Positions 34,097-43,533 of a DNA stretch of 64,000 nucleotides are shown here, in pieces (the first letter of the stretch is position 1; each line of letters opens with the position of its first letter). The stretch is taken from the NCBI GenBank assembly GCA_947447465.1, contig CANFKE010000004.1, positions 1 to 64,000 on the forward strand, given 5' to 3'. Source of the DNA: Chitinophagaceae bacterium (GTDB lineage Bacteria > Bacteroidota > Bacteroidia > Chitinophagales > Chitinophagaceae). The notes below the pieces were generated by a model. The model was not told the DNA's origin and ran no database searches. It saw nothing but the letters and a program-made list of their open reading frames with translations. The position numbers and the translations under genes were made by a program.

Positions 34097-35826
34097 GGTT
34101 AAAATTCTTATTGTATTCCGCCTTGTCATTGTTGGCAGCTATTGCTGTCAACAATGCACATGGACAGGAAGTGCTGGATACGCTTGCGCATCGTACGGAT
34201 GTAAAGTCGGTGAAGATCAACGATGTGTATTTTGAGGCGCAGAAGGCCAAACAGCATAATGATACAAAAGCAGCAATAGAACTGTTTGAGCAGTTAATAG
34301 TACTTGATCCGCAAAATCCGGCAGGATATTACGAGTTGTCGATCTTGTATAGCGAACTTGGAAAGATCGATAAAGCTGAAACAAATATTAAGAAAGCGAT
34401 AGCTATTGTCAAAGACAACAAATGGTATAATACCAGTTATGCTACGTTGCTGGCCAGACAAAATAAATATCTTGAAGCCGCAGAGGTTACAGCGAGGGTA
34501 GCTGATAAGGAAAGCGGTGATGCCAATTATGCAATGCAGGCATCTGATTATTACGAAAGAGCTAAAAGATACACTGAGGCTTTGTCTTATTTAGACAAGG
34601 CGTTGGTATTAAGTGGGTCTGATGATGACATTCTGATGCAGAAGATTCGCATATATCTGGAAATGGATAAGGCGGATAAGGCAATTGAGGTTGCCAAACA
34701 GTTAATTGCTCAGGATCCCGGAAACAGCAAGTATTATAAATTACTGGGCGACCTCTATGAAAACAATAAAATGCCCGAAAAAGTACTGGGTGTTTATAAA
34801 GATGCAGAGGTAGAAATACCGGGTGATCCGGTCATTGAGATGGGATTATCTGAATGTTACCTAAAGAAGGGTGATTCAGTTAATTTTCGTTCCTACGCCA
34901 GAAAGGCAATAGCCAATAGTAAATTGGATGCCTCAACTCAATTGCAACTGTTCTATATCTATATACAGAATCTTTCAGAATCGGTACAGAATAAAGAAGG
35001 TATTAATATTATGGAGCAGTTGATCGAACAACACCCGACTGATCCTCAATTACTGAGTACCTACGGAGATCTGCTCGCGTCAGATCAGCAAATTGATAAA
35101 GCAATAATTCAGTATAAAAGATCTCTGGCGGTAAAAGCTGCCAATTTTGATGTCTGGAATAGCTTGCTCAATGCCTATGCATACCAAAACTCATCTGATT
35201 CACTGATCAAATACAGTGAGAAGGTTTTACGATTGTTTCCTAACCAGTCCATCATTCATTATTATAACGGTCTGGGCCATTACAATAAGAAAGAATATCA
35301 GGCTGCTATCAATGCAATAAACAGGGCGGTAGATATGACGCCTGAAAAAGACACTAAAAAACTGGCCGATTTCTATTCAATGCTGGGCGAGGTGTATAAT
35401 ACAACAAAGCAGTATCAGATGTCTGATAATTCATTTGAAAAGGCGTTGACACAGGAACCGAAGAATGCTACCGTTCTGAATAACTACAGCTATTATTTAT
35501 CTGAACGTGGTGAACGGTTGGATAAAGCTAAGATGATGTCGGAAAAGTCGTTACAGTTGAAACCCAATGAAACCACATTTCTGGATACTTATGGTTGGAT
35601 CTTGTATAAGATGGGAGAATATGATAAGGCAAGGGAGAATATAGAGAAAGCGGTCAATGCACATGATCGTAAAGCTGACGGGGCTATTTATGATCATTTA
35701 GGTGATGTTTACTACAAACTAAAAGATAAAACTAAAGCGCTGCAATACTGGAAAATGGCCAAAGAGAAAGGTGTTACTGATCAGAGGTTAGATAAAAAGA
35801 TCAGCGAAGAAAAATTGTATGAATAG
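34093..35826 (+). CDS. Tetratricopeptide repeat protein, periplasmic
   Basis: 577 residues: signal peptide (about 1-24, ending NNAHGQ), then some 12-14 TPR-type helical pairs from residue 45 to the end; consensus pieces such as NPAGYYELSILYSELGKIDKAE and NYSYYLSERGERLDKA are clear. TPR arrays bind other proteins. The gene begins inside the end of the nucleotidyltransferase gene (ATGA overlap) and its stop overlaps the next start by 8 bases, so the three are translationally coupled. In other Bacteroidota this gene precedes DUF4292 and an M23 peptidase; here the peptidase is not present. Confidence 0.8.
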   Translation: MRLKFLLYSALSLLAAIAVNNAHGQEVLDTLAHRTDVKSVKINDVYFEAQKAKQHNDTKAAIELFEQLIVLDPQNPAGYYELSILYSELGKIDKAETNIKKAIAIVKDNKWYNTSYATLLARQNKYLEAAEVTARVADKESGDANYAMQASDYYERAKRYTEALSYLDKALVLSGSDDDILMQKIRIYLEMDKADKAIEVAKQLIAQDPGNSKYYKLLGDLYENNKMPEKVLGVYKDAEVEIPGDPVIEMGLSECYLKKGDSVNFRSYARKAIANSKLDASTQLQLFYIYIQNLSESVQNKEGINIMEQLIEQHPTDPQLLSTYGDLLASDQQIDKAIIQYKRSLAVKAANFDVWNSLLNAYAYQNSSDSLIKYSEKVLRLFPNQSIIHYYNGLGHYNKKEYQAAINAINRAVDMTPEKDTKKLADFYSMLGEVYNTTKQYQMSDNSFEKALTQEPKNATVLNNYSYYLSERGERLDKAKMMSEKSLQLKPNETTFLDTYGWILYKMGEYDKARENIEKAVNAHDRKADGAIYDHLGDVYYKLKDKTKALQYWKMAKEKGVTDQRLDKKISEEKLYE

Positions 35827-36703
35827 ATTTTTATGTGGCAGTCTGGTACTGTCTCTGGTGCTTCTGCTGAATTCATGTTCTTTGCAGCGTCTTGTGTCTG
35901 GTAAGAAAAAGCAGGTTGTGACAATTGTTAGTTCTGATACCAGTAAAGTTGTCACTGTATCTACCGGAAAAAGAAGAGTCGTATTGCCGGAGCAAGATAC
36001 AATAGGTAAGATGCCTGACACGACAGGGTCAATGAAACAATTGGTGGACCTGATAATGCCTGTTTATAACAGCAGGCTCCAATTCCATACGTTTATAGGA
36101 AAGGCTAAGGTTCATTTTGAGGGGCCAGAAGATAAACAGGATTTTACAGCCAATATCCGATTGAAGAGAGATTCGGTAATATGGGTAGATATTACGGCGC
36201 TTGGAGGTATGGTACATGCCGCGAGAACTTATATTACCCGTGATAGCTTCTTTATGATCAATTATATACAGAAGACAGGGACCAAAATTGCGCTTACAGA
36301 TGTAGCTAAGATATTACCTACTCAGGTTGATTTTTCGACATTGCAAAATCTGATACTTGGAGAACCATTGAGGCCTGGTAGTATCCGAGATATATCTGTA
36401 TTAGGTAATTCATGGCTTATCAAGGTTCAGGACAGCAGTTATACTCAGCGTCTGGACTATAGGAAAGCAGATAGTGTGTTGCTAAGTAATGAGGTGAGTA
36501 CGTTGACCATCAACGGGCCGGGAGCAGTATTAAGATATGACAATTTTGAATCGGTAAACAACAGGAAGATACCATCATCCCGGTCTGTAAATATTCAGAA
36601 CGGAAATGATAAATTCCTGATGGAGATGGAAATACAGAATATGGAATTGGATAAGCCGTTAGAAACGCCGTTCTCTATTCCTAAAAGTTTTAGTACAAAA
36701 TAA
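35819..36703 (+). CDS. DUF4292 lipoprotein
   Basis: 294 residues. Lipobox LNSC (Cys20) after a hydrophobic signal. The mature part has a charged linker (about 25-70) then a beta-rich domain, with FHTFIGKAKVHFEGPEDKQDF, VWVDITALGGMV and a late NNRKIPSSRSVNI segment typical of DUF4292. The half-barrel look recalls LolB/LolA-type lipoprotein carriers, but this is a structural guess. It overlaps the TPR gene and probably acts with it at the cell envelope. Confidence 0.75.
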   Translation: MNRFLCGSLVLSLVLLLNSCSLQRLVSGKKKQVVTIVSSDTSKVVTVSTGKRRVVLPEQDTIGKMPDTTGSMKQLVDLIMPVYNSRLQFHTFIGKAKVHFEGPEDKQDFTANIRLKRDSVIWVDITALGGMVHAARTYITRDSFFMINYIQKTGTKIALTDVAKILPTQVDFSTLQNLILGEPLRPGSIRDISVLGNSWLIKVQDSSYTQRLDYRKADSVLLSNEVSTLTINGPGAVLRYDNFESVNNRKIPSSRSVNIQNGNDKFLMEMEIQNMELDKPLETPFSIPKSFSTK

Positions 36704-36752
36704 ATAGGGGGCAGACCATCAATCTTACCTTATTATTAAAACCAATGTTGGT

Positions 36753-36773
36753 ATTGCCAAATATTGGTGCAAT
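36753..36773. other. Imperfect palindrome before bshA
   Basis: ATTGCCAAATATTGGTGCAAT is an imperfect palindrome, next to ACCAATGTTGGT. It may be an operator for bshA or part of a weak terminator after the DUF4292 gene. Confidence 0.25.
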
Positions 36774-36804
36774 AGCGTGATATTTGCTAACGATGCCGAC
36801 AAAT

Positions 36805-37941
36805 ATGAAAATAGGTATAGTTTGTTACCCTACTTTTGGAGGTAGTGGTGTTTTAGCTACAGAGTTAGGTATGGCCTTGTCTGATAAGGGATATGAGGTG
36901 CATTTCATTACCTATGAGCAACCTGTAAGATTGAGCCAGAGTTTTCATCCTAATATTTATTTTCATGAGGTGAAGGTGCCTACCTATCCTTTATTTGCAT
37001 TTCCTCCTTATGAGACCGCACTTGCAAGTGCCATGGTAAATGTCATTACCAATAATAAACTTGATCTTTTACACTTACACTATGCTATTCCTCATGCCTC
37101 TGCAGCTTTTTTCGCCCGACAGATATTGAAGAAGTCGGGTTTGGATATACCATTCATTACAACACTCCATGGTACAGACATTACCTTAGTGGGTAAAGAC
37201 CCTACCTATGCGCCTGTTGTCACATTTTCTATCAATGAAAGTGATGCTATTACAGCGGTGTCTGATAACCTGCGTGAAGAGACACTTCGTTCTTTTAATA
37301 TAGAGAAACCTATTCATGTGATCCCGAATTTTGTTGATGTAAAGCGTTTTTATCAGACAGATAAGAATCACTTCAAGCAAATGCTGGCACCTGATGGGGA
37401 GCGAATATTAGTTCATGTATCCAATTTCAGGGCAGTAAAGAGGGTAGAGGACGTAATACGGATCTTCGACAATGTGAAGAAGCAAATACCATCAAAATTA
37501 CTGATGATAGGTGATGGTCCGGAAAGGCAAAATGTAGAAGAGTTGGCCAAAGAGTTAGGGATATTCAATGATATCAGGTTCTTAGGTAAGCAGGAACAGA
37601 TCAGTGAAATACTTAGTATCACAGACTTATTTATTTTGCCATCGGCAACAGAGAGTTTTGGACTTTCTGCTCTTGAAGCTATGGCATGTGGAGTGCCTGT
37701 CATCTCAACTAATTCTGGTGGTCTCCCTGAGATCAATATTCATGGAGTTACCGGATATCTGAGCAACGTAGGAGATGTTGCAGATATGTCGGCCAATGCA
37801 TTGCATATACTCAACGATGGTGAGCTGTTAGCACATTTTAAGAAATCGGCCTTAGCTCAGGCAAAGAAATTTGAAAGACAACATATAATACCACTCTACG
37901 AGAATCTTTATAAAGAAGTTGTTGCTTCTTATAAAAAGTAA
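36805..37941 (+). CDS. bshA: N-acetyl-alpha-D-glucosaminyl L-malate synthase BshA
   Basis: 378 residues from ATG 36805. A GT4 enzyme that joins UDP-GlcNAc and L-malate in the first step of bacillithiol synthesis. The N-terminus KIGIVCYPTFGGSGVLATELG is diagnostic, and further family parts are FPPYETALASAMV, LHLHYAIPHA, TTLHGTDITLVG, and the C-terminal ATESFGLSALEAMACGVPVI with the E-x7-E motif. In-frame upstream codons TTG 36784 and ATG 36793 exist, but the former lies in a near-consensus promoter (GATATTTG). bshB and bshC are not in the window. Confidence 0.93.
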   Translation: MKIGIVCYPTFGGSGVLATELGMALSDKGYEVHFITYEQPVRLSQSFHPNIYFHEVKVPTYPLFAFPPYETALASAMVNVITNNKLDLLHLHYAIPHASAAFFARQILKKSGLDIPFITTLHGTDITLVGKDPTYAPVVTFSINESDAITAVSDNLREETLRSFNIEKPIHVIPNFVDVKRFYQTDKNHFKQMLAPDGERILVHVSNFRAVKRVEDVIRIFDNVKKQIPSKLLMIGDGPERQNVEELAKELGIFNDIRFLGKQEQISEILSITDLFILPSATESFGLSALEAMACGVPVISTNSGGLPEINIHGVTGYLSNVGDVADMSANALHILNDGELLAHFKKSALAQAKKFERQHIIPLYENLYKEVVASYKK

Positions 37942-38004
37942 AAAAGTACTCTTAGTGTGCGTGTTAACATTAAGGTAATATTGGCGAAGCAATTTGATAA
38001 CATT

Positions 38005-38032
38005 GGTCGTTCCTTTTGCAGGGGCGACCTTT
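38005..38032 (+). terminator. Probable terminator of bshA, overlapping the next promoter
   Basis: Stem GGTCGTTCC (38005-38013) with GGGGCGACC (38021-38029), two G-U pairs, loop TTTTGCA, then TTT. It directly abuts the TAATTTTG promoter of the TonB receptor gene. Confidence 0.55.
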
Positions 38033-38033
38033 A

Positions 38034-38041
38034 TAATTTTG
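38034..38041 (+). promoter_or_regulatory. -7 promoter element TAATTTTG
   Basis: Exact TAnnTTTG match, 13 bases before the ATG at 38055. Confidence 0.6.
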
Positions 38042-38054
38042 CACAAAAAAAGAA

Positions 38055-40895
38055 ATGGCCAAACTTTTCCTTCCTTTATTGTGTATTCTTTTATCAATAA
38101 CCTCGTACGGCGGAGTGATCAAAGGCTCTGTTGTGGAAGACAAAAACAGTGCTCCATTGGTTGGCGTGGTGGTGTCTTATAAGAGTGTAGATACTGTTAA
38201 TGGAACAAATGGTGGTGCGGTAACAGACATAGATGGTAAGTACGAAATAACTGGTGTGAAAAATGGTGAATATGTGGTGACCGTGAGCTACATCACATTT
38301 ACTACAGAGAAGAGGACCGTAAAAGTAGAAGCTGGTGATATTACTCTGGATATAAGAATGAAAGCAGAGGTGCAGGAAATGAAAGCTGTAGAGGTAAAAG
38401 CTAAAAGAACTACGAACACCGAAGCTGCAGTTATTAATGAGATAAAGACAAGTAACTCTGTAGTTAGTGGCACCAGTGCATCGCAGATATCAAAAACACT
38501 TGATCGTAGCGCGGCAGATGTAGTTAAGCGTATTCCGGGGGTAGCAATACAAGATGATCGTTTTATCGTAGTACGTGGATTGCCGGATCGTTATAATGCA
38601 GTTTGGTTGAATGATGCAGGTGCACCAAGCAGCGAGTCCGATAAGAAATCATTCTCATTCGACATTATTCCAAGTGGATTGATCGATAGAATATTGATAT
38701 TCAAGACGCCTTCTCCTGAATTGCCCGGCGACTTTGCAGGAGGCATGGTAAAGGTATATACAACATCTCTTCCTGAAAAGAACCAGTTATCTGTTAGTTT
38801 ATCAAGTTCTTCCCGCCAGAATACTACCGGTGAGCAGTTCAGTGCAAACAAATCATCAAGCACAGATTGGTTGGGTTATGATGATGGTAGCCGTAATATT
38901 CCTAAAGGTATTCCGGATAGATTACAAAAGACAGACCCTAATATCAATGCATTATCAAAGTCATTTGGTAATGATTGGGCGATCAACTCTAAGACAGCTA
39001 GTCCTGATATGAGATTCTCAATGGCATTATCTAATGTATTTAAACGTAAGACTTTCAGCATAGGAAATACATTTGGACTGTCATATTCAAATACAAAAAC
39101 AAGTTTCAATATCAGTCGTCAGGATTGGGATACTACTAATTCAAAGAGTTATAACTATATAGACAGGCAGTTTACTAACAATGTTAGTGTAGGTATCGTA
39201 GAAAATGTCGGATTGTCTATTGGTAATTCAAAAATTGAGTTCAAAAATTTATATAGCCAGATAGGCAAGTCTTTCCTGACTATTAGAAATAGTGTTCGTG
39301 ATACAGAATATGCTGCAAATGCCGATGAGCAGTCTTATGCTATGGGATATGACAGTAAAGCAACTTATGCAGGTCAGTTGAGTGGAACACACAAGAATAA
39401 AACAGAAACCAGAAAATACAACTGGACCATTGGTTACACCGATGTATTCAGAAATATGCCTGACCTTAGAAGAATAAAGTATACCAAGTCTGGTAGCGAT
39501 ACTGTATATAAAGCTCCTATTGCTAATCAGGTCGATCCGATTAATGGTGGTGGCAGATTATATCAGACACTTTATGAAAAGGGATACAGCTTCAGTCATC
39601 AGATCACTCAGAAGATCAAGATCAAGGATTATAGCTTTGATCTGAATGCAGGTAATTATCTTGAATTTAAGAGCAGAGCATTCAATATGAGGCAATTGGG
39701 TTATACTATTACTACTATTGGTAACGGTGCAAACGCAAGCAGATTGACTCACCTTGATATCAATACAATCTTTGCAGATTCTAATGTGGGTGTTACTAAG
39801 AAATTCTTAATGGATGAAACTACCAACATCTTTGATAAATACAATGCAAAGAATGAGTTGATAGCATCGTTTATTTCTGCTAAATTGCCTTTCGGAAAGC
39901 ATATTAACGTAGTTGGTGGTGTTCGCTATGAGCATAATATACAGTCTATTGATGGATACATTAATCAGAATCCTGTATCTCCTAAGATCACTACTGATTT
40001 CATATTACCTTCAATCAATGCTTCTTATAATTTTTCTGAAAAGAGCCTCGTAAGAGCAGCGTATGGTAAAACATTGAACAGACCTGAGTTCCGCGAATTT
40101 GCGCCTATCTTCTTCTACGATTTCGATGAACTAGCAGGTAACAAGGGTTCATTGTTCCCTACGATCATCAGTCCTGATGGTTCTCAGCTGAAGGTAGCTG
40201 AGGTGAATAACATTGATCTTCGTTATGAACTGTATCCTTCTTCAGGCGAGATGATTCAGATCGGTGGTTTTTACAAGACGATTAAAAATTCGATCCAGCG
40301 TGTGTTGATCCCTGGTCAGACCGGTGATAATAAGTGCTTCACTTATCTGAATGCTGATAACGCATACACCGCAGGTGTAGAATTAGACCTACGCAAAAAC
40401 CTTGTTTTTCTCGATAATAAATTGGGTACTAAGTTCCTAAAAGATTTTAGCGTTGTTGGTAATCTGGCTTTATCTAAGAGTCAATTGACTTTCGATACAG
40501 CTAAAGCTAAGTCACAGATACAAAATGCAACGTTACAAGGCCAGTCGCCCTATATCGTTAATTTGGGTATGTTCTATCAGAACAGCGCAAGTGGTTTCCA
40601 GGGATCATTATTATACAACGTTTCCGGAGCAAGATTATACGCTGTTGGTACTACTGAGAAGGCCGGCGAAAGCATTGGCGAGTTGCCATTCCAGTCACTT
40701 GACTTGACAATGTCTAAGGTGTTTAAGAATCATTACATGATCAACTTTGGCGTACAGAATCTTTTGGACTCTAAGGTTCATTTTGTGAAGGATAGTGATC
40801 GTGACGGCAAATTCAATAGTAATACCGTTGACAGAGACTATAAAATGTATAAGCCGGGCAGATACTTTACCATCGGGCTGAAAGTGAAATTCTAA
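38055..40895 (+). CDS. TonB-dependent outer membrane receptor with carboxypeptidase-like N-domain
   Basis: 946 residues. Signal peptide (1-19), an N-terminal CarboxypepD_reg-like beta sandwich (about 20-105: GVIKGSVVEDKNSAPLVGVVV...YVVTVSYITF), a plug domain (about 135-250: SAADVVKRIPGVAIQDD, VVRGLPDRYN), then a 22-strand barrel ending in an aromatic residue (GRYFTIGLKVKF). It imports a ligand across the outer membrane using TonB energy. No SusD partner follows; instead a secreted beta-helix-like T9SS protein is next (41116). The substrate is unknown. Confidence 0.85.
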   Translation: MAKLFLPLLCILLSITSYGGVIKGSVVEDKNSAPLVGVVVSYKSVDTVNGTNGGAVTDIDGKYEITGVKNGEYVVTVSYITFTTEKRTVKVEAGDITLDIRMKAEVQEMKAVEVKAKRTTNTEAAVINEIKTSNSVVSGTSASQISKTLDRSAADVVKRIPGVAIQDDRFIVVRGLPDRYNAVWLNDAGAPSSESDKKSFSFDIIPSGLIDRILIFKTPSPELPGDFAGGMVKVYTTSLPEKNQLSVSLSSSSRQNTTGEQFSANKSSSTDWLGYDDGSRNIPKGIPDRLQKTDPNINALSKSFGNDWAINSKTASPDMRFSMALSNVFKRKTFSIGNTFGLSYSNTKTSFNISRQDWDTTNSKSYNYIDRQFTNNVSVGIVENVGLSIGNSKIEFKNLYSQIGKSFLTIRNSVRDTEYAANADEQSYAMGYDSKATYAGQLSGTHKNKTETRKYNWTIGYTDVFRNMPDLRRIKYTKSGSDTVYKAPIANQVDPINGGGRLYQTLYEKGYSFSHQITQKIKIKDYSFDLNAGNYLEFKSRAFNMRQLGYTITTIGNGANASRLTHLDINTIFADSNVGVTKKFLMDETTNIFDKYNAKNELIASFISAKLPFGKHINVVGGVRYEHNIQSIDGYINQNPVSPKITTDFILPSINASYNFSEKSLVRAAYGKTLNRPEFREFAPIFFYDFDELAGNKGSLFPTIISPDGSQLKVAEVNNIDLRYELYPSSGEMIQIGGFYKTIKNSIQRVLIPGQTGDNKCFTYLNADNAYTAGVELDLRKNLVFLDNKLGTKFLKDFSVVGNLALSKSQLTFDTAKAKSQIQNATLQGQSPYIVNLGMFYQNSASGFQGSLLYNVSGARLYAVGTTEKAGESIGELPFQSLDLTMSKVFKNHYMINFGVQNLLDSKVHFVKDSDRDGKFNSNTVDRDYKMYKPGRYFTIGLKVKF

Positions 40896-40916
40896 CAAAC
40901 TTCAAATATTTATCTG

Positions 40917-40951
40917 GCGGTCGATTGAAACTTATTCAATCGACCGCTTTT
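40917..40951 (+). terminator. Rho-independent terminator
   Basis: A 13-bp stem GCGGTCGATTGAA / TTCAATCGACCGC followed by TTTT, after the TonB receptor gene. Confidence 0.85.
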
Positions 40952-41087
40952 AATTTTGTAAGGTACTGTTCAGTTTCAATCAGTTTTTTTTCTAAATATT
41001 GTTAGTTGTCTGTGTAATACTATTGATCAACTTTTACACTTCATATTATCGTAACAAGTCGTTCATTTTTCCTTAACATTGGCAGGG

Positions 41088-41095
41088 TACTTTTG
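41088..41095 (+). promoter_or_regulatory. -7 promoter element TACTTTTG
   Basis: Exact TAnnTTTG match, 20 bases before ATG 41116, so this gene has its own promoter in addition to any read-through from the receptor gene. Confidence 0.6.
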
Positions 41096-41115
41096 CACTC
41101 AAACATAAAAATGTT

Positions 41116-42984
41116 ATGAAAAAGTTTCTACTAGCATCTTCTTTGCTTTTGAGTTGTGTCGGTACTTCAATGGCCTATACAACTAATGTTATCCAGGACA
41201 GTATTTCTGTTGATACGCACTGGACATGTGATCAGCAGTACTTGCTTAAAGGTTACGTATATGTAACTGCAGGCCACGTACTTACAATTGATTCAGGTGT
41301 AATCATCAAAGGTGACAAGATCACTAAGGGTGCACTGATCGTTGAGCGTGGCGCTAAGATAATGGCTATGGGTACAGCTATGCATCCTGTAGTATTTACT
41401 TCTAATCAGGCACCGGGTAATCGCTCTTATGGTGACTGGGGTGGTGTAATAATTTGTGGTCAGGCTCCAGTGAACTGGACAGCAGGTCAGGCTCAGGTAG
41501 AAGGTGGTCCTCGTTCTTTCTATGGTGGTACTAACCCTAATGACAATAGCGGTGTTATGACATATTGCCGTATTGAGTTTGGTGGTATCGCATTCTCTCC
41601 AAATAATGAGGTTAACGGTCTTACTTTCTGTGGTGTAGGTAACGGTACAACTATCAATCATATACAAGTTTCTTACAGTGGAGATGATAGCTACGAATTC
41701 TTTGGCGGTTCTGTTAATACAAAGAACATGGTTGCTTTCGGAACATGGGATGATGATTATGATACTGATAATGGTTATTCTGGTATGAACCAGTTCATCG
41801 TAGCAGTTAGAGATGCAGGTGCTGCTGACCAGAGTGGTTCTAAGGCTTTTGAAAGTGATAGCTATTTGTCAGGTACTGTAAGCGGTCTTGCAGGTGATAC
41901 AACTCAGGTTAACAGAAGTATTTTCTGTAATGCTACTCTGGTAGGTCCATTGAATAGTCCTGCTTTCACAGGTGCAGATCCTAACTATGTTGCTGGAATA
42001 CACCTTCGTCGTGGTAGTGCAATGAGTGTTTTGAATAGTCTTATCTTGGGATGGCCTTGTGGAGTATTGGTCGATGAGTCTTCGGCTTCTTATGGTTCTA
42101 CAGTTGCCAACATAGGAAATGGTATCCTTCAGTTCCGTAATAACATCATTGCAGGTACTGCTAATACTTCATTCAACAAAGATGTTGTTTTTGTTAAGGA
42201 TGGTGCACGCAGTCTTACTCCTACTACTGCTAACTCTGATACAACAGCTACAGGTACTGATTGGTCAGTATTGGCAGGTGGTGTTAATCTGGGCCCTATT
42301 TCTTGGTTCAAGAACCCAGCATACAAGAATAAGTCTTATGGAACGGTTTCTGGTGGTGTTCAGTTAGGTAATCCTTTCAACATGGCAAACCCGGTTTTAG
42401 TTCCAAACAGTACTTCTCCAATAGTTTATAGTTCTACTCACTATCCAAGCTGGGCTACTGGTGTAAACGATATTTTCGATCCAACATTGCCATTGAGCTA
42501 TGATACTACTAGCCCTGCTACTTACAATGTTCCAGGATTTGCTCCTGATTTTGTAAATACTAAGGCTAGCAATCCATTCTTTACTAACGTTAATTATGTA
42601 GGTGCATTCGCTCGCACTGGTATCAATGATAACTGGATGAACGGATGGTGCAATTTCGATCCATTGAATACTGATTATGACGTTACTTGCTACACTGTTG
42701 ATGCAGTAACTGATGTTTATACAAACTTGGGTTCAATCAAGGTTTATCCTAACCCTGCTCAGACTAACGCGACTGTGTCTTTGGATATTAAGTCATCTTC
42801 ATCTGTGAAGATCGTTATCCTCGACAGAACAGGTGCTATTGTTAAAGAAGTATTTAACGGTAAATCGGCTGCAGGTACACAGACTTATCAGTTTTCTACT
42901 ACAGACATGGCTAATGGTATGTATGTAATTTCTGCTCTGGTAAATGGCAAACAGTCAATTACCAAGTTGAGTGTAATGAACTAA
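41116..42984 (+). CDS. T9SS-secreted protein, probable parallel beta-helix, partner of the TonB receptor
   Basis: 622 residues. Signal peptide (about 1-20), then a long repetitive beta domain (about 25-520). The segments ALIVERGAKIMAMGTAMHPVVF, YGDWGGVIICG and NSGVMTYCRIEFGG recur in a Bacteroidota family usually encoded beside a TonB receptor, as here. The C-terminal 80 residues are a type A T9SS sorting domain (VYPNPAQTNATVSL...NGMYVISALVNGKQSITKLSVMN). It is expected at the cell surface, possibly capturing the ligand imported by the receptor; this role is inference. The codon use is high in T/A-ending codons as in the receptor, suggesting strong expression. Confidence 0.75.
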   Translation: MKKFLLASSLLLSCVGTSMAYTTNVIQDSISVDTHWTCDQQYLLKGYVYVTAGHVLTIDSGVIIKGDKITKGALIVERGAKIMAMGTAMHPVVFTSNQAPGNRSYGDWGGVIICGQAPVNWTAGQAQVEGGPRSFYGGTNPNDNSGVMTYCRIEFGGIAFSPNNEVNGLTFCGVGNGTTINHIQVSYSGDDSYEFFGGSVNTKNMVAFGTWDDDYDTDNGYSGMNQFIVAVRDAGAADQSGSKAFESDSYLSGTVSGLAGDTTQVNRSIFCNATLVGPLNSPAFTGADPNYVAGIHLRRGSAMSVLNSLILGWPCGVLVDESSASYGSTVANIGNGILQFRNNIIAGTANTSFNKDVVFVKDGARSLTPTTANSDTTATGTDWSVLAGGVNLGPISWFKNPAYKNKSYGTVSGGVQLGNPFNMANPVLVPNSTSPIVYSSTHYPSWATGVNDIFDPTLPLSYDTTSPATYNVPGFAPDFVNTKASNPFFTNVNYVGAFARTGINDNWMNGWCNFDPLNTDYDVTCYTVDAVTDVYTNLGSIKVYPNPAQTNATVSLDIKSSSSVKIVILDRTGAIVKEVFNGKSAAGTQTYQFSTTDMANGMYVISALVNGKQSITKLSVMN

Positions 42985-43003
42985 TCGATTTATTCTCCTT
43001 TCG

Positions 43004-43038
43004 AACCGGTTTGAGTAATTTACTCAAACCGGTTTTTT
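43004..43038 (+). terminator. Rho-independent terminator
   Basis: A 14-bp perfect stem AACCGGTTTGAGTA / TACTCAAACCGGTT with a 3-base loop and a T run. Confidence 0.9.
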
Positions 43039-43051
43039 GATTTATTAGAAA

Positions 43052-43441
43052 ATGAAAAATTCATCATTCATATTGTTTTTTATTTTACTTATTTGTAGTT
43101 GCACTCATAAGTCTTATAAAAAGCCGGTTGTGGAAATTCCCGATTGCGATACCACTGTAGTTACTTATCACGCAGACGTACAGCCTTTATTGTCTGCCAA
43201 CTGTTATTCATGTCACGCTACTGCAGTTACCCAAAGTGGAGGATTAGACCTTGAAGATTTTACCTCGCTTAAGGCATATCTTCAGAATGGTTTCAGAGGC
43301 GATGGTATTTATGGCTCTAAACTATACAATTGTATTTTACACACTCCCCTTGCTCAACAGATGCCTCCTACCTATAAATTAGACACTTGCAGCATAATGA
43401 AGATAAAAAGATGGATAGACCTGGGTGGATCTAATAACTAG
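43052..43441 (+). CDS. Small cytochrome-c-type lipoprotein
   Basis: 129 residues. Lipobox CSC after a hydrophobic signal (LLICSC), so membrane-anchored. One haem-binding motif CYSCH (about 51-55) sits in the context VQPLLSANCYSCH, typical of planctomycete-type (PSCyt1-like) cytochromes and DUF1588-related small cytochromes; the distal Met is probably in AQQMPPTYK. It would carry a single covalent haem and transfer electrons in the periplasm. Starts 13 bases after the previous terminator. The redox partner is unknown. Confidence 0.7.
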   Translation: MKNSSFILFFILLICSCTHKSYKKPVVEIPDCDTTVVTYHADVQPLLSANCYSCHATAVTQSGGLDLEDFTSLKAYLQNGFRGDGIYGSKLYNCILHTPLAQQMPPTYKLDTCSIMKIKRWIDLGGSNN

Positions 43442-43533
43442 TGATTAAAATAAGATATTTTATCTATTGATCCTAACATTTGTTCATCGTTACTCGTCTT
43501 TAATGATATTATTCATCATTTAAATCGAGTGAC

